From Collimonas arenae (GTDB taxonomy: Bacteria; Pseudomonadota; Gammaproteobacteria; Burkholderiales; Burkholderiaceae_D): a DNA stretch of 64,000 nt. Position numbers and translations under genes: made by a program. The notes under the pieces were generated by a model. The model had not been told where the DNA came from. It saw only the letters and a program-made list of their open reading frames with translations, and made no database searches. The stretch is from positions 3,418,620 to 3,482,619 of the forward strand of contig NZ_CP013233.1 in the NCBI RefSeq assembly GCF_001584165.1, given 5' to 3'. Each line of letters begins with the position of its first letter. The stretch's first letter is position 1. Shown one piece after another: positions 1 to 10,057 of the stretch.

Positions 1-258
1 GAAGTGCGGCGGCTGTTGCAGTTCCGCGATTTACCGGAAGACAATTGCGCCGAGGTCAACACGCTACTGGACCACCATATCGATCACGTGGCCAACCGCA
101 TCGCCGAATTGAAAGCCTTGCAAACCCAGCTCAAGCAATTACGCAAGCAATGCCAAAGAAGCCAGGCCGCCAAGGATTGCGGCATCCTCCAAGGACTGGC
201 CAACATGGAAGACGACGCGCCAGCCAATCTTGGCAGCCATGGCGGCGGCGTCCATTGA
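1..258 (+). CDS. cadR: Cd(II)/Pb(II)-responsive MerR-family regulator, C-terminal part (5' cut by window edge)
   Basis: The reading frame is open from base 1, so only the last 85 residues are present and the N-terminal winged helix lies outside. What remains is the dimerisation helix (DHHIDHVANRIAELKALQTQL) followed by a Cys-x8-Cys-Gly-Ile-Leu stretch, as in the metal-binding loop of CadR/PbrR-type MerR proteins, and a short Gly/His tail (GSHGGGVH). In that family the two cysteines, plus an upstream cysteine, bind Cd or Pb and the protein then remodels the promoter of a metal efflux gene. The cognate efflux gene is not visible here. The family call is firm; the metal is inferred from the Cys spacing. 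Confidence 0.8.
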   Translation, partial: EVRRLLQFRDLPEDNCAEVNTLLDHHIDHVANRIAELKALQTQLKQLRKQCQRSQAAKDCGILQGLANMEDDAPANLGSHGGGVH

Positions 259-330
259 GATGTCCATGGGATTTTTCACTGAAGCAGCAATTGCACACCA
301 GCCGCCCTACCGCAGCATGCGAACAACAAG

Positions 331-1212
331 ATGAACATTCACTCTGACGATCTGCGGATCTTTATCGCCGTGGTTGACTCCGGCACGCTCAGCGCGGCTG
401 CCGAACTACTAGGACAAACCACTTCAGGCCTGAGTCGCGCATTGACGCGGCTGGAACAAAAACTGGCGACTTCGCTGCTGACTCGCACCACCCGCCGCAT
501 GGAGCTGACGGAAGAAGGCCGTTTGTTCCTGGACAAGGCGCGTACCATCATTGCAGCTATGGAAGAGGCAGAGGAAGCCATCCAGGTGCGCCACCAACGA
601 CCATCAGGACGGCTGCGGGTGGATGCGTCGCCGCCGTTCATGCTGCATTGTGTGGTGCCGCACATCGCCGAATTCCGCAGCAATTTTCCTGACATCACGC
701 TGGAACTGACCAGCAACGACCAGAATATAGACCTGCTGGAACATCGCACCGACATCGCGATCCGTCACGGCGCGCTGCAGGATTCGATGCTGCATGCGCG
801 GCGTTTGGGAGCAAGCCAGCTACATATCGTCGCCAGCCCTGATTACCTGCGCAAACACGGTACACCGGCCAGCATAGAAGAACTGGCGCAGCATCAGCTG
901 CTAGGCTTCACACAGCCGGAGTCGCTGAATATCTGGCCGCTGCGCCAGCAACAGGGTGAGGACCTGACGATCACGCCGACGCTGCTGGCATCCGGCGGCG
1001 AAACCCTACGCCAGTTGGCGCTGCACGGCTTGGGAATCGCCTGCCTGTCGGCTTTCATGGTGCGCCAGGATATCGCCCAAGGAGCGCTGATCGACATCCT
1101 GGGCAGCCACAACAACGGCTACCGCCAACAGATTCACGCGGTGTATTACCGGAATACCCAACTGGCGCGGCGCATCAGCTGTTTCCTGGATTTCCTGCAA
1201 CTGAAGCTCTAA
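331..1212 (+). CDS. LysR-family transcriptional regulator
   Basis: A protein of 293 residues, the usual LysR length. The N-terminal 60 residues form the winged helix-turn-helix (FIAVVDSGTLSAAAELLGQT, then SGLSRALTRLEQKL), followed by the linker helix and a periplasmic-binding-protein-like effector domain from about residue 90. It resembles the CrgA/AaeR-type subgroup (LLTRTTRRMELTEEG, then HARRLG in the effector domain). No divergent target gene is adjacent: the next gene converges on it with a 5-base gap, and the upstream gene reads the same way. Ligand and target are unknown. The ATG start at 331 has only a weak Shine-Dalgarno sequence. Confidence 0.9.
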   Translation: MNIHSDDLRIFIAVVDSGTLSAAAELLGQTTSGLSRALTRLEQKLATSLLTRTTRRMELTEEGRLFLDKARTIIAAMEEAEEAIQVRHQRPSGRLRVDASPPFMLHCVVPHIAEFRSNFPDITLELTSNDQNIDLLEHRTDIAIRHGALQDSMLHARRLGASQLHIVASPDYLRKHGTPASIEELAQHQLLGFTQPESLNIWPLRQQQGEDLTITPTLLASGGETLRQLALHGLGIACLSAFMVRQDIAQGALIDILGSHNNGYRQQIHAVYYRNTQLARRISCFLDFLQLKL

Positions 1213-1217
1213 AACTT

Positions 1218-2969
1218 TTAATTCACCAACGCCTGCTTCGCAATCCAGCCATCGATCTGCGCTTCCAGCATTTCCAGCGGCAAGGCGCCGTTGTCGATCA
1301 CTGCGTTGTTGAAATAGCGCAGGTCGAACTTGTCGCCCAATTCGTGCTGCGCCTTTTCGCGCAAGGCCTTGATCTTCAACTGGCCGATCTTGTAACCCAG
1401 TGCCTGCCCCGGATCCATGATGTAGCGATCGATCTCGACCTGGTTGTCATGCGGCGGATTGGCGGTATTCACGTTCATGTAGTCGATCGCCTGCTGCCGC
1501 GTCCAACCCAGCGCATGGATGCCGGTATCGACCACCAGGCGCGCAGCGCGGAACAGTTCATCGTTGAGATGACCGAACTTCGAATATGGATCGGTATAGA
1601 AACCCATTTCGCCGCCCAAACTCTCCGCATACAGCGCCCAGCCTTCGCCGAACGCGACATACCAGCCGAAGCGGCGGAAATCCGGCAAGCCCTTGATTTC
1701 CTGCGCACGCGCAGTTTGCAAATGATGGCCTGGAATCGATTCGTGCAAGGTCAGCGTCTCCATTTCCCACTTTGGACGCGAATCCAGCTTCGACAGGTTG
1801 GCGACAAAATAACCGGGCCGCGAACCGTCCGGCGTGCCTGGTTCATAATAGGCGCCCGCCTGGTTTTCCGCTCCCACTTCCGGTACCGGCTTGACATCGA
1901 CCGGTGCGCGCGGAATATCGGCAAAGAAGTGCGGCAATTGCGCCGCCGATTGCTTGATGATGGCCTTGTAACCGGCCAGCAGATCCTCCGGTTTGGTGTA
2001 ATAGAAGCGCGGATCGGTGTTCAGGAAAGTGATGAACTCGGCGAACGTACCCTTGAAGCCGGTCTGCCGCATCACTTGCTGCATCTCACCCTGGATCCGC
2101 GCCACTTCCTGCAAGCCGATTTGATGGATTTCCTGCGGCGTCATGTTGGTGGTGGTGTTTTCGCGTACCTTATAGGCATAGTAAGCGGCGCCGCCCGGCA
2201 GGCTGGAAGCGGCGATACTGTCGCGACAGGCTGGCAGGTAGCTGGTACGGATGTAAGCCTCCAGCTTATTGATTGCCGGCGCCACGCTGTGCTGCAGCAG
2301 CTGCTTTCCTTCGCGGGTCAAGCTGGCGCGCTGTGCCGGTGCAATCGTCGCCGGCATGTCGGCAAACGGCGCTGCCAGCGGGCTGCTGTCGATCTTGGCG
2401 ACAAATTCCTGGAGTTGCCCTGGCACCACGCTCATGGTGACCTTCGGCGCCACCCAGCCGGATGCGACACCCTGCTGCAACTGAGCAATCACACCGTCGA
2501 CATACTTTGGCAGCGCCCGCAGGCGGCCTAGGTAATTGCGATAATCCTTGGCGTTGTTAAACGGCGTTTGCGCCACCAGTTGCGGAAATTCGAACTGGAC
2601 ACCACTCAACTGAGAAATCGGTTCGGCGTTGTACGGATAGAATTTGGCGGCCTGGATATTCTTCTGCTTTTCATAGATGAACAAGTCATAAGAAAGCAGC
2701 TCCTGGCCACTCAGCTTGCTGCGATCTATCAGTTTGGCCTGCGCCAGCATCTGCTCCTGATGCGCATTGGCGACCAGGCTGGCTGCCGGCGATGAATCAG
2801 ACAAACGATCGTTATAGCGATTATCTCCAACCTCTGTGGCGAACTCCGGCGAGTGGCGCATGCTCCACTGCCAGTCGCTATCGAATAATGTATTGAGTTG
2901 TTGTTGCGGGGTGGCCGCATGGCTGAATGGCGCCACAAGGAAGGCAAAAAGGAAAAGAATTTTACACAT
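1218..2969 (-). CDS. DUF885 family exported protein (putative metallohydrolase)
   Basis: A protein of 583 residues with a clear signal peptide (MCKILFLFAFLVAPFSHAA), so it should act outside the cytoplasmic membrane. The DUF885 core carries HESIPGHHLQ at about residue 410, a gluzincin-like HExxxGHH motif, followed by WALYAESLG, where the downstream glutamate is expected to complete a metal site. Members are often annotated as peptidases or lipoproteins of unknown substrate. Length and motif spacing look complete. The gene is monocistronic and converges on the LysR gene. The function is inferred from the motif only. Confidence 0.85.
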   Translation of the reverse strand: MCKILFLFAFLVAPFSHAATPQQQLNTLFDSDWQWSMRHSPEFATEVGDNRYNDRLSDSSPAASLVANAHQEQMLAQAKLIDRSKLSGQELLSYDLFIYEKQKNIQAAKFYPYNAEPISQLSGVQFEFPQLVAQTPFNNAKDYRNYLGRLRALPKYVDGVIAQLQQGVASGWVAPKVTMSVVPGQLQEFVAKIDSSPLAAPFADMPATIAPAQRASLTREGKQLLQHSVAPAINKLEAYIRTSYLPACRDSIAASSLPGGAAYYAYKVRENTTTNMTPQEIHQIGLQEVARIQGEMQQVMRQTGFKGTFAEFITFLNTDPRFYYTKPEDLLAGYKAIIKQSAAQLPHFFADIPRAPVDVKPVPEVGAENQAGAYYEPGTPDGSRPGYFVANLSKLDSRPKWEMETLTLHESIPGHHLQTARAQEIKGLPDFRRFGWYVAFGEGWALYAESLGGEMGFYTDPYSKFGHLNDELFRAARLVVDTGIHALGWTRQQAIDYMNVNTANPPHDNQVEIDRYIMDPGQALGYKIGQLKIKALREKAQHELGDKFDLRYFNNAVIDNGALPLEMLEAQIDGWIAKQALVN

Positions 2970-3094
2970 TACGTCTCCGAAAATTAGCCTGCTATTCTAG
3001 CAAACAAAGTCGGAAACATTTCCTGTCGGAAAGCGCAGACTTACAACCGGTCATTGCGCCGATGAGCTGTCACGATAGCTGAGGAGAAGAAGCT

Positions 3095-4846
3095 TTACGC
3101 CACGACGAATTCATTGACCTGACGCGCCGGCATGACCTTATTGCGACCAGCGTTCTTGGCAGCGTATAACTTCTGATCGGCCCGTGCAATCAAGCTCTCT
3201 AGATTGTCATCGTCTTCGAAAGACGCCACCCCGAAACTGGCAGAGATCTTCAGCACGACACCGTCATCGAGCTGGAACAGATGCGCATCAATTGCTGCTC
3301 GCAATTTTTCCGCGACCGCAATCCCCTGCAACAAATCAATCTCGGGCAGCAACAATAAAAATTCCTCGCCGCCATAGCGCGCCAGCAGATCTACTTTACG
3401 TCGTTCGTGGCGACACAGCTCCGCCACATCGCACAATACCCGGTCCCCGGCTTGATGACCGTGCATATCGTTCACGGCCTTGAAATGATCCACATCCATC
3501 AGAATCACCACCATTTGCCGCTGATATCTGCGGGTGATGCCGAACTGCTGTTCACCTTGCGCATAGAATGCGCGGCGATTCAGCAGTCCTGTCAGGAAAT
3601 CGGTGTCGGACGAGGCGCGCAACCGTTTGATTAGCTCTTCCCGTTCTTTTTCGAGACGGATCTTATCCAGGCTATGCGCCTTGAGTACGCGGATCGCCCG
3701 CAGCATTTCGCCAATTTCATCGTTATAAAGATGCTCCGGGATGGCCGTCTCAAAGCGCTCGTTGGCAAACGATACGAACAGCTCCGTCGCATCCAGAATA
3801 GGGCGCAATACGCGCTGCCGGATCAATCGGATCAGCATCACGAAAATGCCGATGGCAACAATCCCCAGAAGGATTGTCGCCAGCAAAAAATAGCCGGCGC
3901 GCTGATTTCGCGATTCCGCCTCCTGGATCAATTCGGCAACAATAAGTTCGCGCAGCTCTGGAATTGAAGACATCATCGGTACGTAGATGGCAGCAATATC
4001 GCCGGAACTCAAACCGTAGTTGCCGCTGGTCCGGCCCGCAGCGAACAAGCCGTTCAGAAAATCGACGCCGTCGCCAAAATAGTGCGTGCGGATATTATCC
4101 AGTGCGATCTTGAATGCCGGATTCTTGTAGTAGCTGCGCAACTCCAGTTCGATCACCGAATACAGCTGATCTGCTTGTCCGGTCAACCTGGCAAACGCGT
4201 AGATCTCTTGGGGAGTCAATGGCCGCTTGGCGATCACTGGTGCAGTAAACGTAGACCCCACCTGGCCGGCGATATCGCGCAACCGGGAGCTCAACTGGGC
4301 GCTTTCCACGCCATCATGGAATTGCGGATCCGCGAGTATCACGCGATTGGACAGGCTGCCAATTGTCGAAGAAAAAATTTCAACGGTCGCCACCATCATT
4401 TCCACAGACACGCTGACAGAATCCGCATCGCGTTCCGACTTTGGCTTGGCGGCCAGCAGGTCGACCTGTTGGCGCGCCAACGCGAGATTGAGCGTAGTGG
4501 CCTTGACGTTTGCTATCAGTGGGGTGAACCAAAGATCCTCTTGCGAGCGCATCGCTTGCAATAAAATTGACAAGGACTGATCGGTCGCCGCGCGGGCTTG
4601 CGCCAGCTTGGCTCTGGCATCAGCCGAATCACTCAGGTTCTGCCCTAGTAATATGTTATTGGGTCCACGTTCGGCCGACAGCTTCTCTTCAACTCGCAAG
4701 GCGAGCTGAAACTGCTTGATTGCCGGGATACTATTCCTGCCACGCTGATATGTGGTCCATTCGCCGTCCACAATCTTGCCGATCAAGGTCAAGAAAAGCG
4801 CTATCAGCAATACGGAGATGAGCCCAAATAAACGATTTAGTGACAT
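3095..4846 (-). CDS. Membrane-anchored diguanylate cyclase (HAMP-GGDEF)
   Basis: A protein of 583 residues. One membrane helix lies at residues 5-27, followed by a periplasmic sensory region of about 290 residues. A second membrane helix at roughly 318-340 leads into a HAMP-like linker and a short coiled coil (LEKEREELIKRL). The C-terminal GGDEF domain has the active-site form RYGGEEF and an intact inhibitory site RKVD five residues before it, so it should make cyclic di-GMP from GTP and be product-inhibited. No EAL domain is present. The signal sensed is unknown. The gene stands alone, with an AT-rich 150-base upstream region. Confidence 0.93.
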   Translation of the reverse strand: MSLNRLFGLISVLLIALFLTLIGKIVDGEWTTYQRGRNSIPAIKQFQLALRVEEKLSAERGPNNILLGQNLSDSADARAKLAQARAATDQSLSILLQAMRSQEDLWFTPLIANVKATTLNLALARQQVDLLAAKPKSERDADSVSVSVEMMVATVEIFSSTIGSLSNRVILADPQFHDGVESAQLSSRLRDIAGQVGSTFTAPVIAKRPLTPQEIYAFARLTGQADQLYSVIELELRSYYKNPAFKIALDNIRTHYFGDGVDFLNGLFAAGRTSGNYGLSSGDIAAIYVPMMSSIPELRELIVAELIQEAESRNQRAGYFLLATILLGIVAIGIFVMLIRLIRQRVLRPILDATELFVSFANERFETAIPEHLYNDEIGEMLRAIRVLKAHSLDKIRLEKEREELIKRLRASSDTDFLTGLLNRRAFYAQGEQQFGITRRYQRQMVVILMDVDHFKAVNDMHGHQAGDRVLCDVAELCRHERRKVDLLARYGGEEFLLLLPEIDLLQGIAVAEKLRAAIDAHLFQLDDGVVLKISASFGVASFEDDDNLESLIARADQKLYAAKNAGRNKVMPARQVNEFVVA

Positions 4847-4996
4847 GCCAAATATCGAACTTAAATGTAATTCAAAGTTAACAATAGTTATTAACTTTTA
4901 ATTAAATAAATTCAATAGTCTATTTATATTGATTGCGATCCTATCACAAATAGTGGCGGCCAAAAGTCGCCCCGGCCAACCGCTCCGTCACCAGCC

Positions 4997-6148
4997 CTAT
5001 TCGGTTCCCAAGCTCACCTGCCGCGTCATCAGGCCATGCATGTCCAGCACGTCGCGATAGAGCCTTGCGTAACTTTCACCCATCACTCTTGCCGTGAACA
5101 GTTTCTGATAGCGTGCGTGAGCGCGGGTGCCCATGGTCGCCGCCAGTACCGGGTCATCCCACAATTGGCGCATTGCCGCCCTGAAGGCATCCGAATCGCT
5201 CGGCGGCACCACCAACCCGGTTTCACCGTGATTATTGATATAACTTGTACCGGTGCCGATCTCGCTGGAGATCATTGGCTTGCCGTACATTGCACCTTCC
5301 AGCAAGGAAATGCCGAACGCCTCCGAGCGCAGATGCGACGGGAACACCAATGCGTAGCACAACTGCAGCAATGCCACCTTGTCTTCATCGTCAACGATGC
5401 CCAGGAAAATCACATTATTCAGGCCCTGCTCACGCACACGTTGCCGCAATTCCTGCTCGATCGGTCCGGCGCCCACGATCACGATCGGATAATTGGTTCC
5501 GCGCGCGGCATCCAGCAGGATGTGCAAGCCCTTGTAGTAGCGGATCGCGCCGACAAACAGGAAAAAACGATCGCCGATGCGCTCTTTCCATTCCTGCATC
5601 TTGGCCGCCGATGGTGCAGCGTAGTTATTCTTGTCGAGGCCGATCGGGATGACCTGGGTTTTATCCTTGTATCCTGCCAGCACGGAACTGGTTTGCAGGT
5701 AATTTGGTGAGGTTGCGACAATCGCATCGACGCTGGACAGGAAACGATGCATCAATGGCTTGTACACCTGCAGCAGCGTCTTGTAGCGTACGATATCGGA
5801 ATGATAAGTAACGACGCTCGGCTTGTTCATCCGTGTGACGAAGTGAGCAAGGTCCATGAACGGCCACGGAAAATGGTAGTGCACCACATCCGCGTCGGCA
5901 ACGAGTTGGGCGAAGCGTTTTAGGGCAGAAAATGAGAATCCGGTAGAGGCGATCTGCAGGTCAAGTTTGACGCGGTGTACCTTGTGGCCTTCATACAACA
6001 GTTCGGCCGGGTCTGGCGATTCGCTGAGCGTCAGCACTTCACTTTCGATGCCGCTCACAGGTGAACATTTACACAACTGATAGATGGTTTGTTCGATCCC
6101 GCCGTACGATTCCGATTGATAGGTTTTATAAAAATGAAGAACCCGCAT
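4997..6148 (-). CDS. GT4-family glycosyltransferase, WbpZ-like (last gene of polysaccharide cluster)
   Basis: A protein of 383 residues with GT-B fold features. The N-terminal acceptor domain has the Gly-rich loop SYGGIEQTIYQL; the C-terminal nucleotide-sugar domain has VGAIRYYKGLHILL and FPSHLRSEAFGISLLEGAMYG, containing the ExxxxxxE-type motif. The opening RVLHFYKTY is reminiscent of WbpZ, the transferase that starts D-rhamnan synthesis in Pseudomonas; this resemblance is from memory and was not searched. It is the final gene of an eleven-gene leftward cluster and should act at the inner face of the cytoplasmic membrane, adding sugars to a lipid-linked chain. Donor and linkage are not determined. 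Confidence 0.85.
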   Translation of the reverse strand: MRVLHFYKTYQSESYGGIEQTIYQLCKCSPVSGIESEVLTLSESPDPAELLYEGHKVHRVKLDLQIASTGFSFSALKRFAQLVADADVVHYHFPWPFMDLAHFVTRMNKPSVVTYHSDIVRYKTLLQVYKPLMHRFLSSVDAIVATSPNYLQTSSVLAGYKDKTQVIPIGLDKNNYAAPSAAKMQEWKERIGDRFFLFVGAIRYYKGLHILLDAARGTNYPIVIVGAGPIEQELRQRVREQGLNNVIFLGIVDDEDKVALLQLCYALVFPSHLRSEAFGISLLEGAMYGKPMISSEIGTGTSYINNHGETGLVVPPSDSDAFRAAMRQLWDDPVLAATMGTRAHARYQKLFTARVMGESYARLYRDVLDMHGLMTRQVSLGTE

Positions 6149-6269
6149 TGCTCACTCTCTCATGTCTAATCTGCCTTACGCCCTTATGCATCAAGGGGAG
6201 CGAGGCAATTTTTCGTTGTTGCAGACTGCCGGTCTCTGGCGGCAATCAAGATATTACCGGGCTGCCGAC

Positions 6270-7411
6270 TCAACTGCTGGCTGCCTGCCGATAAACCTCA
6301 GTAGTAATAGTTGCACATTTGGCCCAGGAAAATTCGAGAGATTGTTCCAAACCCGCCTCGCGATGCCCCGCCCAAGCCCCATCGTCTTCAATCATGCGTT
6401 GCATATGCTGCGCCAGCCCGATGTCATCCCGAGGATCGACATAGACGGCGGCGGCCCCGCCACTTCCGGCAAGCTGGCGCTGGAAGAGGCGATTACCGGT
6501 GTGCCGCTGGCCATTGCCTCAAGCACCGGCAAGCCAAATCCTTCATACCATGACGGAAATACCAGGAACCTGGCGGCTGCCGTCACACAAGCCAGATCCT
6601 GCTGATCCAGGTAACCTGCCAGGCGCACATGCCCCGCACTGACGGCCTCGGACAGTGCGCCACTGAATTCATCGGCTTGCCAGCCTGGCATGCCGACCAC
6701 CAGCAGCGGGAAGCGCGCCCTCAGCGCCACCGGCAAACGCGCATGCGCACGCAAGGTCAACAACAGATTCTTGCGCGGCTCCAGCGTACCGACCGCCAGG
6801 ATGAAACGGCGATATCCCAGGCCCATGGCCTGCAGGCGTACAGCCAGCTGGTCCGCACTCCTGGGCTGAAAAATCGTAGAACACCCTAATGGCGCTACCA
6901 CTACCTTGTCGCCAGATAGCCCGAATTGCTGCCGGACTTCCTTGCCGATAAATTCCGAATCGACCAGGATACGGCTGGCGCGCCCCAACGCCGACGGCAG
7001 ACGCCGCTCAATCTCCTTCAGACGATCCTTCGGCTGCGTTTGCGGATAGTGAATATGCGTCAGGTCATGCAGAGTCATCACCATCGGCCCGTCAAAATCA
7101 AGCGGCCACAAGGTGGGCTCGTGATACACATCGGGATGGAGCTTGCGCGCACCTCGGTTAAAACAGCGCTGCTCTACTATCCTGCGTGCACTGTAGGCCC
7201 AAGGCAGCGCCCGCTTGACCGCACCAGCCCAACTCGAATATCCAGGCATCGCCGCAGTCGCCAACGTATCTTGCCACCGCAGGCCATAAAAATATTGCAG
7301 CCGCAAGCCCGGATCCTGTTGCAACGCCTGAGCGAGCTCAACGACATAGTTGCCGATGCCTGTGCGTGGCGCGAGCAGCGCCTTGCTATTGAGGGCAACG
7401 TTCAGGTTCAT
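6270..7411 (-). CDS. GT4-family glycosyltransferase, WbpY-like, interrupted by an apparent one-base deletion
   Basis: The frame from the ATG at 7411 reads a normal GT4 protein (TGIGNYVVELAQAL, later VGTLEPRKNL, FPSWYEGFGLPVLEAMASG and SASLPEVAG). It then runs off into an unrelated tail with a stop at 6392. If one more C is restored at the CCCC run at 6455-6458, the protein continues as GGAAVYVDPRDDIGLAQHM, ending at 6270, a normal GT4 C-terminus of about 380 residues in total. A GTG at 7429 is an alternative start. The gene overlaps the upstream transferase by 26 bases. It should extend the polysaccharide chain. The break is either a pseudogene mutation or a homopolymer sequencing error; the latter is likelier because five other genes show the same kind of break. 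Confidence 0.82.
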
Positions 7412-8798
7412 CAGCGTTGCTTTGCGCACGTTTTTGTGTTTCTACATGATGCAGGATACGCTGTACCAGCTGACGCGTTGCGCTTTCCCAATTGAGCCAC
7501 GACCAATCCACCATATGACGCGCCGCCGGAAAAACACCACTCTCTTCAAATTGCCGAACCATGTTGCCCAGGGACTCAGGCCGTGCCAAATCGAAATAGC
7601 CGATATATTCGCCACCAACTTCATGGAAAACCGGAATATCGCTGGCCAAAACAGGCAAGCCGCGCTGCATGGCCTCGACCAGCGGTAAACCGAATCCTTC
7701 GACAAACGATGGAAACACCAAGGCTTTTGCGTGACTATAGCCATACTCCAGCTCAACGTCACTGAGATCATTGAACATGAACAGGCGCCGCTTCAGTTCC
7801 GGATGGCTTCTGACGCGCTCGATCAGTTGTTCATTCTTCCAGCCGATACGTCCGATAAAACACAATACGACATCGCTGCCGTTCGCCCAAAGCTGCTCAA
7901 AGGCGTCCAGCAGGTAAGCGTGATTCTTGCGCGGTTCGATAGTGCTGACCATCAGGTAGACCGAGCGGCCGGATGTGAACAGCTTTTGCACTGCGGGTCG
8001 CACCGACTTGTTCGATTCAAGCAAGTCCAGCTCGGAGCCCAGGTGAAAGAAATCGAACCAGCGCCGATCTGCCTTGTCGCTACCCAATCTGCGCTGCACC
8101 TCGTCTCGCACCTGATCGCTGATCGTACTCGAAATGGCGACGAAGCCGTTTGCAGTATTGGCGATCCATTCGAACCAGCGGTCAAACACCTGCACCAGCG
8201 AATTATCGCAAAACTGCGGATGCGTCATAGGGATCAGATCATAGATCACCGATACCACCGGTAGACCTTGCTGCTGCAATTTTTCGACCAAGGGGAAAAA
8301 ATCGGTATGCCACGATGAATCCAGCAGCACCAGGATATCACCGGCATCGCACTCCATTTCGACGGCACGTGACTGATCCTCGATTTTATTCAGGAGCCAT
8401 TCAACCAGAATCCGCGGCAGCACAAACGATAGGCTACACACGTGAAATACCAGATTTGTCGCCCGGCGCACAAGGCGATAAGTGTTCCACGGCCACAAGC
8501 GCATCAGACGCGAATTCAGATGCCAGTAACGGTGTCGTATCTGTATCAGCTTATGCGCTACCTTATTCGCCACTTCCTCCAGTTTTCGATGCGCACGTCC
8601 GGGCCAGCCATCCGCATATTTCGGCGTCAGCTGCTTGACCTCAAGTATCTTGCCCTGCTTGAATATGATAGGAACGCAAACAACTTCGTCTTGCACAGAT
8701 GAGAAATTATTAACGATATTGCGAACGACACGTTGTATCCCGGTGTTCAGTTCGGGATGATTAAATACAAAAGTGCAATCGACCAAGAGTCTGGTCAT
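7386..8798 (-). CDS. GT4-family glycosyltransferase, WbpX-like
   Basis: The ATG at 8798 overlaps the stop of wzt (ATGA). Although the frame is open further upstream to 8936, that extension runs through wzt and has a composition unlike the protein, so I use 8798. The resulting 470-residue protein begins TRLLVDCTFVFNH and has GIQRVVRNIVNNF in the acceptor domain. The donor domain has STIEPRKNHAYLLDAF and FPSFVEGFGLPLVEAM. It is longer than its two neighbours, as WbpX is in the Pseudomonas common-antigen locus, and the wzm-wzt-GT-GT-GT order also matches. It should polymerise the exported chain on the cytoplasmic side. Linkage unknown. Confidence 0.85.
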   Translation of the reverse strand: MTRLLVDCTFVFNHPELNTGIQRVVRNIVNNFSSVQDEVVCVPIIFKQGKILEVKQLTPKYADGWPGRAHRKLEEVANKVAHKLIQIRHRYWHLNSRLMRLWPWNTYRLVRRATNLVFHVCSLSFVLPRILVEWLLNKIEDQSRAVEMECDAGDILVLLDSSWHTDFFPLVEKLQQQGLPVVSVIYDLIPMTHPQFCDNSLVQVFDRWFEWIANTANGFVAISSTISDQVRDEVQRRLGSDKADRRWFDFFHLGSELDLLESNKSVRPAVQKLFTSGRSVYLMVSTIEPRKNHAYLLDAFEQLWANGSDVVLCFIGRIGWKNEQLIERVRSHPELKRRLFMFNDLSDVELEYGYSHAKALVFPSFVEGFGLPLVEAMQRGLPVLASDIPVFHEVGGEYIGYFDLARPESLGNMVRQFEESGVFPAARHMVDWSWLNWESATRQLVQRILHHVETQKRAQSNADEPERCPQ

Positions 8799-10057
8799 GG
8801 CGTCACTCCATCGATACGAGAATCCGCTTGGTGTTGGGAACGCTCCACTTGCATCACCGCGTCCAGGAACGCGCAGCCGACGAAATCGGGATGCCGCGTA
8901 TTGACCACGTGGAAGATCAGGCTGTAGTCGCGCCATTCATAGTTGGTGTCGAGATGGGAATCCAGTCGCGACAGGGAAATCGCCACAGAATAGCTACCCT
9001 TGCCCAGGTTCACGGGGAAGCGGCAACGGTATACCAACTCCTCGCCCGGCAGCAAATCGGCCTGCGGCATGCCGAGCCGATGCGTGTTGATGCCGAAGAT
9101 CGACTGTCCGAGTTTGTCCTTGATCATGTAGCCAAGCACCAGCCGCTCTACCGGTCGATTAATCGCTACACGGATTTCCAGCGTCGCATGGCTTCCAACT
9201 TCGACCACGTCCAAACTCCTGCCGTCGTCATCGAGCAACGTCACCGCAACAATGCTGGCTTCACCGGTGCCGGATATGGTGCGCAGGCGGCCGTCCGGCA
9301 AACGTTCCTGGCGCACGGTTTGACGCTCACGCTCGGCCAACATGGCGTTGTAATAATCCATGACCTCGACCGGATCGCCCTGCATTTCAAGACGCCCGCG
9401 ATTGAGCAGGATGGCGCGGTCGCAAATGGTCTGTATCGCGTAACGGTCGTGCGACACGATCAGCAAGGTCGTGCCGGCGCGGCGAAATTCCCTGATCCGC
9501 TCAAAACTCTTGTGCTGGAAGTACGCGTCGCCTACCGACAACGCTTCATCCACAATCAGCACATCCGGCCGGCTCGCCGTCGCCACGCTGAAGGCAAGCC
9601 GCATCTGCATGCCGCTGGAGTAGGTCCGTACCGGCTGGTCCATGTATTCGCCGATTTCGGCAAATGCTTCGATGGCCGGCATCAGGGCTTCGATCTCGTT
9701 GCTGCTCAAGCCTTGAAGCTGGCCCGCCATGAAGGCGTTCTGGCGGCCAGTGAAATCTGCGTGAAAGCCCATGCCGAGTTCCAGCAACGCCGCCACCCTG
9801 CCCTGGATGTCAACGCTGCCGGCACTGGCTTGACTAGTCCCGGCAATCACTTTCAGCAACGTACTCTTGCCGGCGCCGTTGATACCAACAATGCCAACCG
9901 CTTCGCCTGCTGCCAGCTCGAAATCGATATCCTGCAACACCCAATGCAATTGATGCCGCGGCTTGGCAAACGGCAGCACCCACTCCGCCAGACGCGACCA
10001 ACGGCCGCCGTATGACTTGTAGGCCTTGCCCAAACCTTTTACGTTGACCTTACCCAT
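8795..10057 (-). CDS. wzt: Polysaccharide ABC exporter ATP-binding protein Wzt with C-terminal carbohydrate-binding domain
   Basis: A protein of 420 residues. The ATPase half has Walker A GINGAGKST at residues 58-66, the signature YSSGMQMRLAFS at about 150, Walker B VLIVDEAL and the H-loop VSHDR. Residues from about 255 onward form the extra Wzt-type beta-sandwich domain (EASIVAVTLLDDDGR, then LVYRCRFPVNLGKGSYSV), which in O9a-type exporters binds the capped non-reducing end of the chain. This extra domain suggests that export depends on a terminal modification, consistent with the methyltransferases upstream. The start ATG shares its A with the stop of wzm (TGATG), so translation is coupled. 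Confidence 0.95.
   Translation of the reverse strand: MGKVNVKGLGKAYKSYGGRWSRLAEWVLPFAKPRHQLHWVLQDIDFELAAGEAVGIVGINGAGKSTLLKVIAGTSQASAGSVDIQGRVAALLELGMGFHADFTGRQNAFMAGQLQGLSSNEIEALMPAIEAFAEIGEYMDQPVRTYSSGMQMRLAFSVATASRPDVLIVDEALSVGDAYFQHKSFERIREFRRAGTTLLIVSHDRYAIQTICDRAILLNRGRLEMQGDPVEVMDYYNAMLAERERQTVRQERLPDGRLRTISGTGEASIVAVTLLDDDGRSLDVVEVGSHATLEIRVAINRPVERLVLGYMIKDKLGQSIFGINTHRLGMPQADLLPGEELVYRCRFPVNLGKGSYSVAISLSRLDSHLDTNYEWRDYSLIFHVVNTRHPDFVGCAFLDAVMQVERSQHQADSRIDGVTP

Noticed and set aside
1344..2531. 395-codon open frame opposite the DUF885 gene
   Set aside because: No recognisable domain; the minus-strand protein has a signal peptide and conserved motifs, so this is a shadow.
8799..8936. 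46-codon N-terminal extension of the WbpX-like transferase
   Set aside because: It overlaps the 3' end of wzt in another frame, while an ATG overlapping the wzt stop starts directly at the transferase domain.
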